Source: an uncultured Bacteroidota bacterium (lineage in GTDB: Bacteria > Bacteroidota > Bacteroidia > Bacteroidales > P3). From it: a stretch of DNA of 64,000 nt. Shown in pieces: positions 7,626-17,439 of this stretch (position 1 is the stretch's first letter; each line of letters begins with the position of its first letter). The DNA is taken from positions 1 through 64,000 of the forward strand of contig CACXXO010000004.1 of the NCBI GenBank assembly GCA_902771735.1, in the 5' to 3' direction. The notes beneath the pieces were generated by a model. That model worked only from the letters and a program-made list of their open reading frames with translations, was not told the origin of the DNA and did no database searches. A program made the position numbers and the translations under genes.

Positions 7626-8537
7626 ATGAAAGACATTGAACCACTGAAGAGAGGCGACACCGTGGCGCTGGCTGCGACGGCACGCAAGGTGAGCCCCGAG
7701 GAGATGGCCCCAGCCATCGAACAGTTGCGGGCATGGGGACTCAACGTGCTGATTCCCGAAGGATTGTACGCCGAAGAGAACCAGTTTGCCGGCAGCGACG
7801 ACCACCGCGCAGCACTGCTGCAAGGCCTGCTGGACGACCCCAAGGTGAAGGCTATCCTCTGCTGCCGCGGCGGCTACGGGACAGTGCGCATCGTGGACCG
7901 GCTGGATTTCAGACGATTCACCGAACATCCGAAATGGGTGGTGGGATACAGCGACGTCACAGTGCTCCACAGCCACCTCCACACGCTGGGGTTTCCCTCC
8001 ATCCACGGCACCATGCCCATCAATTTCGGCCCCATGGAAAGCGCGGCCACAGAGAGCCTGCGGAGAGTGTTGTTCGGGGAGAAGGTCGACATCGGCTGGC
8101 TACCGGAAACAACCTCAGCGCCAAACCGCGAGGGCGTGGCCGAAGGAGTGACGGCAGGCGGCAACCTTTCGATTTTATACAGTCTCTGTGGTTCCCGTTC
8201 ACAGATAGATACACGTGGCAAGATACTACTCATCGAAGACCTTGACGAATATCTCTATCATATCGACCGCATGATGCAGGCATTGAAGCGTGCCGGCATG
8301 TTCGAAGGACTGGCGGGCTTAGTGGTGGGCGGCATGACGGAGATGCACGACAACACCGTCCCGTTTGGCCACACGGCAGAGCAAATTGTGATGGAAGCGG
8401 TGGCGGGCCATCATTTCCCCGTTGCCTTTGGTGCCCCGTTCGGACACCTGGGAGACAACAACTTATCCCTAATATTGGGAAGAAAAATGAGGCTTGAAGT
8501 AACGAATTCAAAAAAAAGTCGTATATTTGCACCCTGA
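7626..8537 (+). CDS. LD-carboxypeptidase (peptidase S66 family)
   Basis: 303-residue member of the S66 family, which removes the terminal D-Ala from murein tetrapeptides for cell-wall recycling. The nucleophile serine lies in VVGYSDVT (about residue 109), with a following HGTMP segment, a Glu in LLIEDLDEYLY (about 205) and the catalytic His in FGHLGDNN (about 280). Start: TTG at 7617 is in frame, but the ATG at 7626 (MKDIEPLKRGDTVAL) fits the family better. The 3' end overlaps the promoter of the deacetylase gene; the stop is directly followed by that gene's ATG. Confidence 0.92.
   Translation: MKDIEPLKRGDTVALAATARKVSPEEMAPAIEQLRAWGLNVLIPEGLYAEENQFAGSDDHRAALLQGLLDDPKVKAILCCRGGYGTVRIVDRLDFRRFTEHPKWVVGYSDVTVLHSHLHTLGFPSIHGTMPINFGPMESAATESLRRVLFGEKVDIGWLPETTSAPNREGVAEGVTAGGNLSILYSLCGSRSQIDTRGKILLIEDLDEYLYHIDRMMQALKRAGMFEGLAGLVVGGMTEMHDNTVPFGHTAEQIVMEAVAGHHFPVAFGAPFGHLGDNNLSLILGRKMRLEVTNSKKSRIFAP
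8522..8529 (+). promoter_or_regulatory. -7 box (TATATTTG) just before the deacetylase gene
   Basis: TATATTTG ends 8 nt before the ATG at 8538, within the last codons of the preceding gene. By Bacteroidota promoter geometry the leader would be about 5 nt. No well-spaced TTG was found, so this is a -7-only call. Confidence 0.5.
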
Positions 8538-9869
8538 ATGCTGCTGATTCATGTACCGAAACTGACCAACCGGCTGGGCTACACACTAAAAGTGATATTC
8601 ACCCATGTGCTCCACGCCGACTATAGCATCACCACTGACGAGGAATACTTCCTCCAATGGGATGACGCCAAGCTCAGTTACGGCCACAAGCGTATAGGAG
8701 ACAGCCCCTTCATCAAGTGCCACCCTCTACTGTTCGAGACCACCATCGAAGAGCAGGAGCCCCACGCGGAATGTCGCGACGGGCAGTGGCGACTCTATCC
8801 CGTCTATGGGCGCGACCTGGACTTTGACTTCGACCCGTTGGCAGCCACGTTTTTCATGGTGACACGCTATGAAGAATACCTGCCGCACCGTGAAGACGAG
8901 CACGGCCGCTTCTGTCCCGAAGACAGCCTGGCCATGAAAGAAGGGTTTCTCGACCAGCCCGTGGTGGACCAGTGGGCACGCTTGATACGCAACAAGATAG
9001 TCGAGAGATATCCCGACTGCAACATACCGTGCCAAAGTTTCCGTTTTGTGCAGACAGTGGACATCGACGCGGCGTGGTGCTACAAACACAAGGGTACTTT
9101 CCGCACCGTTGTAGGTGCGGGACGCGACCTCTTCTCCCGCCACCAGCCCGACGAGGTGTGGCGCCGCCTCAAGGTGCTGATCAACAAGGAGCAAGACCCC
9201 TACGAGACTTTCAACTACATACTGCATACACGAACGAAGGCGCCGGGGTCGGCGTTGATTTTCTTCGTGCTGCTGGCCGACTATGACCAATACGACAAAC
9301 CGGCATCCTATCTTAATCCCCATTTCCGACGACTGCTGCAGCATTTGGACGACTATGCCAATATGGGCATCCATCCCGGCTATAACACGCTGGAGCAGCC
9401 ACGAACAGCCGACCAGGAAATCAAGCGACTGGAGAGCATCCTGCACCGTCCCACGGTGAGGTCGCGATACCACTTCCTGCGGCTCAAGTTGCCACGCTCC
9501 TACCGCATCCTCCAGCATGCCGGCATCCAAAACGACTACACCATGGGCTACGCCGACGTCGTGGGCTTCCGCGCCGGCATCAGTGTTTCCTTCCCCTTCT
9601 ACGACCTCGAGCGCGACCATGAGAACGAACTGATTATCCATCCCTTCTGTGTGATGGACACCACCCTGAAGAAATATCTGAGACTCACGCCGGAGGAAGG
9701 ATTGAAAGAATACAAACGGATTATCGACCGTGTGCGTGAGGTCGACGGTACCTACTGCTGCATCGTCCACAACCAGAACCTTAATGAAATGGACGGCTGG
9801 GCAGGATGGCGCGAAGCATACGAACAGATGGTGGAATATGCAGGATTGGGACAAACGGCTAAAGACTAA
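8538..9869 (+). CDS. Polysaccharide deacetylase family protein (DUF7033-type N-terminus)
   Basis: 443 residues. The N-terminal half (LIHVPKLTNRLGYTLKVIF) matches the DUF7033-like module that precedes deacetylase domains in Bacteroidota. The C-terminal half is an NodB-like fold with FVQTVDIDAAW in place of the usual TFDD-type metal motif, a conserved MGIHPGYNT segment and a late IIHPFCVMD. A cell-wall or exopolysaccharide substrate is plausible, not shown. It sits between murein and LPS genes. The ATG lies right after the upstream stop codon, and the transcript may be almost leaderless. Confidence 0.8.
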   Translation: MLLIHVPKLTNRLGYTLKVIFTHVLHADYSITTDEEYFLQWDDAKLSYGHKRIGDSPFIKCHPLLFETTIEEQEPHAECRDGQWRLYPVYGRDLDFDFDPLAATFFMVTRYEEYLPHREDEHGRFCPEDSLAMKEGFLDQPVVDQWARLIRNKIVERYPDCNIPCQSFRFVQTVDIDAAWCYKHKGTFRTVVGAGRDLFSRHQPDEVWRRLKVLINKEQDPYETFNYILHTRTKAPGSALIFFVLLADYDQYDKPASYLNPHFRRLLQHLDDYANMGIHPGYNTLEQPRTADQEIKRLESILHRPTVRSRYHFLRLKLPRSYRILQHAGIQNDYTMGYADVVGFRAGISVSFPFYDLERDHENELIIHPFCVMDTTLKKYLRLTPEEGLKEYKRIIDRVREVDGTYCCIVHNQNLNEMDGWAGWREAYEQMVEYAGLGQTAKD

Positions 9870-9880
9870 AGTTTTATGGC

Positions 9881-10402
9881 ATGATAAACTATAAAGAGAA
9901 ACTGGCGCCGATAAAGGCTTTTGTCTTCGACTTCGACGGCGTGATGACCAATGGCGACGTGTGGGTCTATGGCGACGGAGAGACTGTGCGCTGCGGCAAC
10001 ATCAAGGACGGCTTTGCCATCCAATATGCCGTGAAGAAAGGCTACATAGTGGCCGTCATCTCGGGCGCCACATCGAAGAGTATTGACAACAGGATGAGGA
10101 TGCTCGGCGTAGAACAGATATACACAGGCTGTGGCGACAAGATAAAGACCTACGAGAAGTTTCTTGCCGACAACGGATTGAAGGAAGAAGAGGTGCTCTG
10201 CATGGGCGACGACCTGCCCGACTATCCGCTGTTACAGCGCGCAGGCGTAGCGACATGTCCAGCCGATGCAGCAGTGGAAATCAAAGAGATAGCCGACTAT
10301 ATATCTCTCTTCCCCGGTGGACGCGGATGCGTGCGCGACGTCGTCGAGCAGGTGCTCCGCCTGCAAGGCAATTGGTTTCACCCAGACGCAGTAGTATGGT
10401 AA
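9881..10402 (+). CDS. kdsC: 3-deoxy-D-manno-octulosonate 8-phosphate phosphatase (KdsC-like HAD)
   Basis: 173-residue cap-less C0 HAD phosphatase. The nucleophile motif is FVFDFDGVMTNG (DxD); motif II falls in AVISGATS and motif III/IV in GDDLPDYPLL. KdsC hydrolyses Kdo-8-P to Kdo for the LPS core; the close CMP-sugar-related HAD phosphatases look similar, but length and motifs favour KdsC. It starts 11 nt after the deacetylase gene and overlaps rlpA by 7 nt, so these genes are co-transcribed. Confidence 0.9.
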   Translation: MINYKEKLAPIKAFVFDFDGVMTNGDVWVYGDGETVRCGNIKDGFAIQYAVKKGYIVAVISGATSKSIDNRMRMLGVEQIYTGCGDKIKTYEKFLADNGLKEEEVLCMGDDLPDYPLLQRAGVATCPADAAVEIKEIADYISLFPGGRGCVRDVVEQVLRLQGNWFHPDAVVW

Positions 10403-11196
10403 CACACAAGATTATAGCAATATTGGCTTTTGCAATGGCCCTTCCTCTCGGCAGTCGGGCCCAAAGCTACGACGTCAACGACACAGTGACAGAATATCCA
10501 ATGAAAGGGACGTTCTATCACAACAAATTCGAGGGCCGCAAGACCGCCAGCGGCGAGATTTTTGACCAAAACCTCTTCACCGCCGCCCACTGGAAAATCA
10601 AGAAGGGAACCTATGTGCTGGTCACCAACAGAAACACTGGTTTGCAGGTAATTGTGAAAATCAATGACCGGTGTCCGCGTCGAGGAGTACTCGACATGAC
10701 CCGCCGCGCCGCTCACGCCATAGGCATACGTGGGTGCCAGCCTGTTACTGTGCGCATATTGCCCGAGGGGTATGAAAAGATTTGCGAAGAGCAAGACGCG
10801 AAGTTCGACTCCGTCCCATCGCGCTTCGCCACGGGCAAACTGGCTCTGACCGGTTCGAGCGCCGCAAAGAGCAGCACAGCAAAAGAGACCAAAAGCGCAC
10901 CTCCCGAAACACAGAATGTGAGCAAAGAGACAAAACACACCAAAGACGGCCCGGCAAAGAAGAATCAAGACCAAAACTACAACCTTTTCCTCGGCACCGC
11001 CCAAACGCACGGTGAGGCATTCGAAATGATACAAAAACTTCCCGATATCTACCATGACAAAGCAATCATCGACTCGACGTCAGAAAAAAACATCAACATT
11101 CTCCTCGACGTCAGACTTTCAAAAAAGAAAGCGAACGAACTTTGCAGAGCTTTGAAACACTCCTTCAGCAACTGCCAAATAACCCCTGCGGATTGA
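10396..11196 (+). CDS. rlpA: RlpA-like septal ring lytic transglycosylase
   Basis: 266 residues: signal peptide (to about residue 25, ending GSRAQ), a double-psi beta-barrel RlpA domain (about 30-115, with GTFYHNKFEGRKTASGE and VKINDRCPRRG..LDMTRRAA), a charged linker rich in Ser/Lys/Thr, and a C-terminal SPOR-like domain (about 190-262). Family members cut naked glycan strands at division sites. In the usual VKINDRGP motif the Gly is Cys here. The frame extends upstream, but the ATG overlapping the kdsC stop gives the correct signal peptide. Confidence 0.88.
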   Translation: MVTHKIIAILAFAMALPLGSRAQSYDVNDTVTEYPMKGTFYHNKFEGRKTASGEIFDQNLFTAAHWKIKKGTYVLVTNRNTGLQVIVKINDRCPRRGVLDMTRRAAHAIGIRGCQPVTVRILPEGYEKICEEQDAKFDSVPSRFATGKLALTGSSAAKSSTAKETKSAPPETQNVSKETKHTKDGPAKKNQDQNYNLFLGTAQTHGEAFEMIQKLPDIYHDKAIIDSTSEKNINILLDVRLSKKKANELCRALKHSFSNCQITPAD

Positions 11197-11246
11197 GAAA
11201 AAAGAATTTTTTTTTGATTTTTTTTCTATAATTAAATAATTATTAT

Positions 11247-11254
11247 TATCTTTG
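11247..11254 (+). promoter_or_regulatory. -7 box of the T9SS core operon
   Basis: TATCTTTG matches TAnnTTTG and lies about 78 nt before porP; the upstream DNA is a very AT-rich block with long T runs. No TTG has ideal spacing. Confidence 0.5.
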
Positions 11255-11331
11255 CACAATGAATTCCAACCAACCGAAAGGTGTCGGAAACAGGAACTAA
11301 AGATAGATAAAACGATAAAACACAAGCCGTT

Positions 11332-12375
11332 GTGGCAACACTAACCAGACAGAGAAGAGAACATTGGGCGCACAAAATAGTGTCATTTTTAACAATTATG
11401 ACGCTATTTTCCTCCGTTTGTACGGCGCAAAACGAGGGTCAGTACACCCACTTCATGTTCAACCGTCTCAGCTACAACCCTGCCTATGCCGGTAGCTCGG
11501 GAGCCATTTCTTTCACCTTACTCTACAACAATCAGTGGCTCGGCCTCGACCTCCAAGCCCCCACTCCCAACGCCAAACCCGGTACCACACCCGTCAACTA
11601 CCTCTTCTCGTTCGACATGCCCATCTCATGGCTCCACGGCGGAGTGGGACTGCTTTTCAACTCGCAAAACATTGGTTACCACAACAACACCACCATCAAC
11701 GTTGACTATGCTTTCCGCCTCTATTGGGGTCCCGGCAACCTTGCTGCCGCCGTTGAAGCCAACCTTTACAGTTTCGGATTCAACACGGAGAACCTCTTGG
11801 GCTGCGACGACTTGACGGGCGACCCAACCAACCCCACAGGCAACGGTGGCGACCCCACGGTTGCGGGCAAAGACCTTTCGGATTTTATGATTGACGTCTC
11901 CACCGGTCTCTATTATCAGGTACCCGGCGAATGGTATGCCAGCCTCTCGGTAAAAAACCTATTGGGATCGCATAGCGACAAGTTGAACTACAAGAACGCC
12001 CGAACCCTCTACCTAATGGGCGGTTACGAATACACATTCACATACAACCCCTCGTTCAAGTTCAAGCCCTCCATCCTCATCAAGTCGGCCAGTCTTTCGG
12101 TATTCCAAGCTGAGGCGGCCATGATTCTGGACTACGAGAACGCTTTCTGGGGCGGTGTGGGTTACCGTATCTTCGACGCCTTCACCTTCATGGCCGGTGT
12201 CAACTGGAAGTGGCTCCGTGTCGGTGTGGCCTACGACCTAACCACATCGAAGCTCGGCACCATGAAATCGGGCCGCAGTTTCGGTACCGTCGAGGTGTTT
12301 GTCAACGGTAGTTTCCGTATCGATATCCCGAAACCCCGTCCGACAGTCTCAGGCAACACCCGTCTGACAAGATAA
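11332..12375 (+). CDS. porP: PorP/SprF-family T9SS outer-membrane protein
   Basis: 347-residue outer-membrane beta-barrel of the PorP/SprF family, first gene of the T9SS core operon. The signal peptide ends in VCTAQ, followed by the family hallmark EGQYTHFMFNRLSYNPAYAGSSG (split here by no insert) and alternating beta-strands. PorP homologues link the GldKN ring and modular C-terminal tails to the outer membrane. Start: no in-frame ATG gives a full signal peptide; GTG at 11332 does (MATLTRQRREHW), while the ATG at 11398 would leave only about ten residues of it. Followed 78 nt later by gldK. Confidence 0.9.
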   Translation: MATLTRQRREHWAHKIVSFLTIMTLFSSVCTAQNEGQYTHFMFNRLSYNPAYAGSSGAISFTLLYNNQWLGLDLQAPTPNAKPGTTPVNYLFSFDMPISWLHGGVGLLFNSQNIGYHNNTTINVDYAFRLYWGPGNLAAAVEANLYSFGFNTENLLGCDDLTGDPTNPTGNGGDPTVAGKDLSDFMIDVSTGLYYQVPGEWYASLSVKNLLGSHSDKLNYKNARTLYLMGGYEYTFTYNPSFKFKPSILIKSASLSVFQAEAAMILDYENAFWGGVGYRIFDAFTFMAGVNWKWLRVGVAYDLTTSKLGTMKSGRSFGTVEVFVNGSFRIDIPKPRPTVSGNTRLTR

Positions 12376-12453
12376 TATATAATATGTATATTTATATAAA
12401 ATGAAACTTTTTTGAAGAAAAATCGTTTAAGCAAATAATAAAACATTGACAAT

Positions 12454-13815
12454 ATGAAGAGATTGTTTTTCATCATCGCCGCATCGACAGCCCTTTTGTG
12501 GAGCTGCAAATCCTCCAACGGTGGAGAACTTGTGGGCGTCAACGACCGCCCCTATTTTGAGGATATCGACCTCAAAGGCATGGTGTTCATCAACCAAGGC
12601 AACTACACCATGGGCGCCGGCGTCCAGAACGTCACATACGGAAGAACACCCCAGCCCCGCAAAATGCAGATTGGCTCTTTCTTCATGGATGAGACTGAGA
12701 TTACCAACAACGAATACCGTCAGTTCGTGGCATCCGTCCGCGACTCTATCGCCCGCCGCATCCTTGGCGAAGCCGGTGCCGAAGGGTTCCTGATTGAAGA
12801 AGACCAGTATGGCGAGCCGCTGGATCCTCCCACGTTGAATTACAAGACGAAAATCGACTATTCAGACCCCGAAATCCGACAGTATCTCATTGATGGCGGA
12901 TTCTACCTGGTGGACATCTACCATCGTCGTGTGGTAGACGTGTCGAAACTGAACTATGAGTATTACTTCATCGATTATACCCAGATTTCTGAGAAGGAGA
13001 ACAATGTGGAAGCCAAGAGTGAGCATCGCGGCACTTCGTTTGCCGTCCGCCCCAAAGGTTTGAACAACCGCAACTCCCAAATTCAGCGCGAGTATATCAA
13101 CATCTATCCTGACACTCTGTGCTGGGTTCACGATTATGCCTACAGCATGAACGAGGACTATACCCGCAGCTACTTCTCCTCGCCCGCATATGACAACTAT
13201 CCCGTGGTGGGTGTCAGCTGGCGTCAGGCCCGTGCTTTCTGCGTGTGGCGTTCCAACATGTTGAACAACTACCTTGAAAGCATCAACTATTCGAAGCTCA
13301 ACGACTTCCGTCTCCCCACAGAGAGCGAATGGGAGTTTGCCGCCCGCGGTGGCATCCAAGCCCAGAGTTATCCTTGGGGTGGTCCTTATGTGCGCAATCC
13401 AAATGGTTGCTTCCTCGCCAACTATGAGCCCCTCAAGGGTGCCTATGACGACGACGGTGGTGTGAAAACCCTGATGGTCGGCCACTATGCACCCAACGAC
13501 TACGGCCTGTATGATATGGCTGGCAATGTCAGCGAGTGGTGCCTCGATGCTTTCAACGAGTCAACCTATATTGTTGCCAACGCCGTCACCCCCTACTACA
13601 ACTACAATGCCAAGGACGATGACAAGCTGGCCATGAAACGCAAAGTGATTCGTGGCGGTAGCTGGAAGGACCAGAAATATTTCATCCAGGTGCAGACACG
13701 CGACTTCGAATTCATGGATACCGCCAAGTGCTACATTGGTTTCCGCTGCGTGCAGCCCTACCTGGGCCGCGTGAAGGGCGACAACCTGCGCACCGCTTCC
13801 AACGTGGCAAGATAA
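12454..13815 (+). CDS. gldK: GldK/PorK, T9SS ring lipoprotein
   Basis: 453-residue lipoprotein with lipobox cysteine at residue 18 (LLWSC). The body is a formylglycine-generating-enzyme-like (FGE-sulfatase) domain: MVFINQGNYTMG near residue 43, MDETEITNNEYRQF near 79, LPTESEWEFAARGG near 285, GNVSEWCLD near 355, and RGGSWKD near 395. GldK and GldN form the periplasmic ring of the T9SS beneath the outer membrane. The order porP-gldK-gldL-gldM-gldN is the canonical one. Confidence 0.95.
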   Translation: MKRLFFIIAASTALLWSCKSSNGGELVGVNDRPYFEDIDLKGMVFINQGNYTMGAGVQNVTYGRTPQPRKMQIGSFFMDETEITNNEYRQFVASVRDSIARRILGEAGAEGFLIEEDQYGEPLDPPTLNYKTKIDYSDPEIRQYLIDGGFYLVDIYHRRVVDVSKLNYEYYFIDYTQISEKENNVEAKSEHRGTSFAVRPKGLNNRNSQIQREYINIYPDTLCWVHDYAYSMNEDYTRSYFSSPAYDNYPVVGVSWRQARAFCVWRSNMLNNYLESINYSKLNDFRLPTESEWEFAARGGIQAQSYPWGGPYVRNPNGCFLANYEPLKGAYDDDGGVKTLMVGHYAPNDYGLYDMAGNVSEWCLDAFNESTYIVANAVTPYYNYNAKDDDKLAMKRKVIRGGSWKDQKYFIQVQTRDFEFMDTAKCYIGFRCVQPYLGRVKGDNLRTASNVAR

Positions 13816-13875
13816 ACGCATTAACAAAACAAGGAAAAAAAATAACACAATAAGCAACACAAAAACTTTAGAATT

Positions 13876-14742
13876 ATGAGTTTCATCAACAATCTCGTTC
13901 GCAGTAAAGGCTACAAGACCTTCATGGCCTACCTCTATGGCTGGGGAGCCTCCGTCGTTATCGTGGGTGCACTGTTCAAAATCATGCACTGGCCCGGCGC
14001 AAATATCATGCTTATTCTCGGTATGGGTGTCGAAGGTGTCATCTTCTTCCTTTCGGCATTCGAGCCACCTCACAAAGAGTGGGACTGGAGTCTTGTCTAT
14101 CCGGAACTTGCCGGAATGATTGACGAGGCCGCTCTCAACGGAGATGTCGAGCTGGATGAGGATGGTAATCCCATCGAGAAGCTGCCTGTCAGCGCCGATC
14201 CGCTCACGGCCAAACTGGACAAGATGCTTGAAGATGCACATATCAGCCCTGAACTGATTGACCGCCTTGGCCAAGGAATGCAGAATCTGGCCGAGAGCGC
14301 CAACTCCATGAACAATATGGCCAATGTCACCGCCGCCACCGACAAATTTGTGTCGAATTTGGACGGCGTCGCCAGCCAGGCCGGTCGTTTATTGGAGAGC
14401 ATGCAGGGCGCTCCTGAGGCCATCTCGACCCTCTCCACAATCTACCAAGAGACTGCCCAATCGCTCAACGGCGAGGTGTCCTATGTTGAGGAGATGAAGA
14501 AGATGTCTGCCAGCCTCAGCAGCATCAATGCCATGTACGAAATGCAGATTAATAATGCCTCCACGCAGATGAATATCAACAAAGAGTTCGAAGAGAAGAT
14601 GGGCACCATGCTGGCCAACTTCACCAATTCTGCCGATGGCATCATGAAATACAAAGAACAAGTTGACGCCCTTACCCGTAAGGTTGCCGAGTTGAACAAC
14701 GTCTACGGCAACATGCTGGCTGCCATGCAAACCAGACTCTAA
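13876..14742 (+). CDS. gldL: GldL/PorL, T9SS rotary motor inner-membrane protein
   Basis: 288 residues. Two transmembrane helices (about 16-35 and 43-62) are joined by the conserved HWPGAN loop, and the second carries the buried Glu (residue 53, GMGVEGVIFF) needed for proton-driven rotation in this family. The remainder is a cytoplasmic, largely helical tail. GldL forms a pentameric ring around the GldM dimer and powers secretion and gliding. Confidence 0.95.
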   Translation: MSFINNLVRSKGYKTFMAYLYGWGASVVIVGALFKIMHWPGANIMLILGMGVEGVIFFLSAFEPPHKEWDWSLVYPELAGMIDEAALNGDVELDEDGNPIEKLPVSADPLTAKLDKMLEDAHISPELIDRLGQGMQNLAESANSMNNMANVTAATDKFVSNLDGVASQAGRLLESMQGAPEAISTLSTIYQETAQSLNGEVSYVEEMKKMSASLSSINAMYEMQINNASTQMNINKEFEEKMGTMLANFTNSADGIMKYKEQVDALTRKVAELNNVYGNMLAAMQTRL

Positions 14743-14745
14743 CGG

Positions 14746-14780
14746 GAGTTAAAAATTAAGAGTTAAGAATTAAGAATCAA
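14746..14780. repeat. Type 1 AT-rich repeat between gldL and gldM
   Basis: Units AAAAATTAAG, AGTTAAGAAT and TAAGAATCAA fill most of the 58-nt gldL-gldM spacer. It is the same pattern as found inside miaB, tilS and the T9SS plug gene. Confidence 0.6.
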
Positions 14781-14800
14781 AACTTTTTAATTATTAGACT

Positions 14801-16468
14801 ATGGGTGCAACAAACTGTCCGGAAACACCGCGACAAAAAATGATTACAATGATGTACCTCGTGTACACCGCCATGTTGGCTCTGAATGTCTCGGCAGAGG
14901 TTATTCAGGGTTTCAAGAGTGTGGGTACGGCCATGCATGATTCAAACAAGAACATCGCGGCCAAACTCGAGGACACCTATCAGAATTTCGATCTTGCCTA
15001 CCAGAATAGCCCTGAGAAAGTGCGTGAGATGTATGAGCGCGCTCAGGAAATCAAGAGTTTATCCAAAGAAATCACCACCTATATCGACAGCATGGAACGC
15101 GAGTTCATTGGTCAGAAGGTGGCAAGTTCTATCAGCTATACCGACCCCGGTACGAAAAAGGAATGGGAACTTATTCTTCGCGATGAGAACGGGAAAGCCA
15201 TTCAAGAGAATGTCCGTATCGCTCTCGACAGCATTGGATTTGCATGGTTCACCGACAAACAGTTGGAAGACAACCACGCTCCTGCACAGTTCTTTATCGG
15301 TGGCGACGTCAAAAACCCAGACCCCGAACTGGGAGCCATCAAAATCAAGAACAAACTCAACGAATTCATCAAAAAAGTAAACACTGCCTTAGGTGATGAC
15401 TCCACCCATGTTAAGATGGCATTGAATCTGTCGGATGGATACAACAAAGAAGGTGAACTTGTGCCTTGGGAGGTGCTCAACTTCAACGAGGTAATCACTG
15501 GCGCTGCACTGGTTACCCTGACTCGTCTGAAAGCCGAAACAATGAACGCCGAATATGACGCCGTCAATGTTCTTTACAAGAAGGTTAGCAAAGGCGACAA
15601 GTCGTTCAGCGACATTGCCATGATTTCACGACCCCGTTCCACCTATATTCTGCAGGGTGGCACCTATGAGACTAAAATCAACGTTGCTGCCTACGATTCC
15701 AAACAATCGTTCCGCGCCACAATCAACGGACAAAACCTCGTTAGTGGCGACAGCGGCACGGTGGTATATCGTACCACATGTAACAGTTTAGGACCTCAAC
15801 GCATCACAGGTACAGCCTACGTCACCTCTCCTGACGGTGGTACAGAGGAATATCCCATTAACGATGTATACTTCGTTGCCAAACCAGCAGGTGTGGTGCG
15901 TCTCGATGGTATGCAGGTCGTGTATGCCGGTTTGGATAACCCCATCACCATATCTGCTGCCGGTGTCGATACCCGCAACCTGAAAGCCACCATCGACGGT
16001 GGTCAGGCCTCCATTACCAAGAGCGAAGGCGAAGGCTCGTATATCATCAAACCTGCCCCCGGGTCAAAGACTTTAAACATCAATGTCGACGCCACCATCG
16101 ATGGGAAGACCACCCGCGTGGGTAGCCAGAAGGTCTTCGTAAAAGACATCCCCGCACCAGTCATCAAGGTGGGCGGCATCGAAAGTGGCGGACGAATTGC
16201 CAAAAAAGAGCTTTCTGCCAACACCGTTGTCACAGCCACCAAAGATAAAAACTTCAACCTGAAGATTGATAACCGACTGATTCGCATGGTCAAAATGACC
16301 GTTGCCATCGGGGCTAAAGAAGAGACCGTCAACAGCGGCCGCTTCAACGAAACCATTGCCTCCATGATCAGAAAAGCCACCAAGGGCGACAAGCTGGTCA
16401 TTCTGGCCGAGGTCATGATGCCCGATGGAAAGGCTCAGACCGTAACTTATACCGCAACATTAAAATAA
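14801..16468 (+). CDS. gldM: GldM/PorM, T9SS motor shaft protein
   Basis: 555 residues. A cytoplasmic N-terminus is followed by one transmembrane helix (about 14-32, MITMMYLVYTAMLALNV), then a long periplasmic part of four domains: a helical D1 (about 40-225) and beta-rich D2-D4 ending in the conserved D4 (about 445-555). In this family a GldM dimer passes through the GldL ring and contacts the GldKN ring. Length agrees with orthologues. Confidence 0.95.
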   Translation: MGATNCPETPRQKMITMMYLVYTAMLALNVSAEVIQGFKSVGTAMHDSNKNIAAKLEDTYQNFDLAYQNSPEKVREMYERAQEIKSLSKEITTYIDSMEREFIGQKVASSISYTDPGTKKEWELILRDENGKAIQENVRIALDSIGFAWFTDKQLEDNHAPAQFFIGGDVKNPDPELGAIKIKNKLNEFIKKVNTALGDDSTHVKMALNLSDGYNKEGELVPWEVLNFNEVITGAALVTLTRLKAETMNAEYDAVNVLYKKVSKGDKSFSDIAMISRPRSTYILQGGTYETKINVAAYDSKQSFRATINGQNLVSGDSGTVVYRTTCNSLGPQRITGTAYVTSPDGGTEEYPINDVYFVAKPAGVVRLDGMQVVYAGLDNPITISAAGVDTRNLKATIDGGQASITKSEGEGSYIIKPAPGSKTLNINVDATIDGKTTRVGSQKVFVKDIPAPVIKVGGIESGGRIAKKELSANTVVTATKDKNFNLKIDNRLIRMVKMTVAIGAKEETVNSGRFNETIASMIRKATKGDKLVILAEVMMPDGKAQTVTYTATLK

Positions 16469-16477
16469 AACTGAGAT

Positions 16478-17374
16478 ATGAAGAAAGTCCTGATTTATGT
16501 GCTTGCAATATTAGGTTATTGCACCACAATCAACGCACAGAGTATCATCGATGCTGACGAGCAGCGCAACCCCAACGATTTCTATCAAAAAGGAATTGTT
16601 GTGGGCAAAAAGGCCATGCCCTACCCTGCTGTCAGAGAAAACGATGTCATCTGGGAGAGTGTCATTTGGAGAGAAGTAGACTTCAACGAGAAATTCAACC
16701 AGTTCTTCTTCTTCCCCGCCAACAATGAGACAAGCACACAGGGCCGTATCAGCCTGGTGAACCTCATCATGCGTGGTGTCAGAAACGGAGAAATCCCCGT
16801 CTATGAAGACGACGACATGCTGAGAGAACTCGATATGGCGGAAGCCATGAAAATGCTTGTCGGAGACCCCTACACCAAACGAGTGGAGGCCCTTGATGAG
16901 AATGGCCAACCCATCTATGATGAAGAGATAGACGACTATGTGATGAAAGACTCTCTCATCACCCGTAGCTTTGACAGTACTTCCGTCATGAAGATTCGAC
17001 TGAAAGAGAAATGGTATATCGACAAGCAGGATTCCCGTCAAAAAGTGAGAATCGTCGGCTTGGCATTCCAATATCTCAAAGAGACCCTAACCGGTGGTCA
17101 GGCTCTCGAATGGTCTTTCTGGATTCCGATGGACGACATGCGTGTGCGTCAGGTCTTCGTCAATGCCAATGCCTATGACGAAAACAACGATGTCGTTGAA
17201 CGCTCGTATGACGATATTTTCGTCCAGCGCTACTTCGACAGCTACATCATCCGCGAGTCTAACGTCTACAACAGAAGCATCTCCGACTACCTTACTGGCG
17301 AAGATGCCATCATCGAGTCCCAGAAGATTGAAGACAAAATCTTCGACCTCGAATCTGACATGTGGGAATACTAA
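16478..17374 (+). CDS. gldN: GldN/PorN, T9SS ring component
   Basis: 298 residues with a signal peptide (to about residue 21, ending INAQ). Family features: DVIWESVIWREVDFNEKFNQ near residue 51, the YEDDD motif near 110, and the C-terminal DLESDMWEY. GldN binds GldK to make the periplasmic ring. It starts 9 nt after gldM. An inverted repeat with a T run lies between it and the second gldN. Confidence 0.94.
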   Translation: MKKVLIYVLAILGYCTTINAQSIIDADEQRNPNDFYQKGIVVGKKAMPYPAVRENDVIWESVIWREVDFNEKFNQFFFFPANNETSTQGRISLVNLIMRGVRNGEIPVYEDDDMLRELDMAEAMKMLVGDPYTKRVEALDENGQPIYDEEIDDYVMKDSLITRSFDSTSVMKIRLKEKWYIDKQDSRQKVRIVGLAFQYLKETLTGGQALEWSFWIPMDDMRVRQVFVNANAYDENNDVVERSYDDIFVQRYFDSYIIRESNVYNRSISDYLTGEDAIIESQKIEDKIFDLESDMWEY

Positions 17375-17403
17375 TCGGTTAATAGTTTCAAATCAGGGAT
17401 TAA

Positions 17404-17437
17404 GAGTTAAGAGTTATGGGCTCTTAACTCTTTTTTT
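17404..17437 (+). terminator. Intrinsic terminator-like hairpin between the two gldN genes
   Basis: A perfect 10-bp stem (GAGTTAAGAG/CTCTTAACTC) with loop TTATGGG is followed by seven T residues. The arms are copies of the type 1 AT-rich repeat in opposite orientation. The ATG of the second gldN follows the T run by two bases, so an active terminator would limit its expression from the main operon. Confidence 0.65.
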
Positions 17438-17439
17438 CA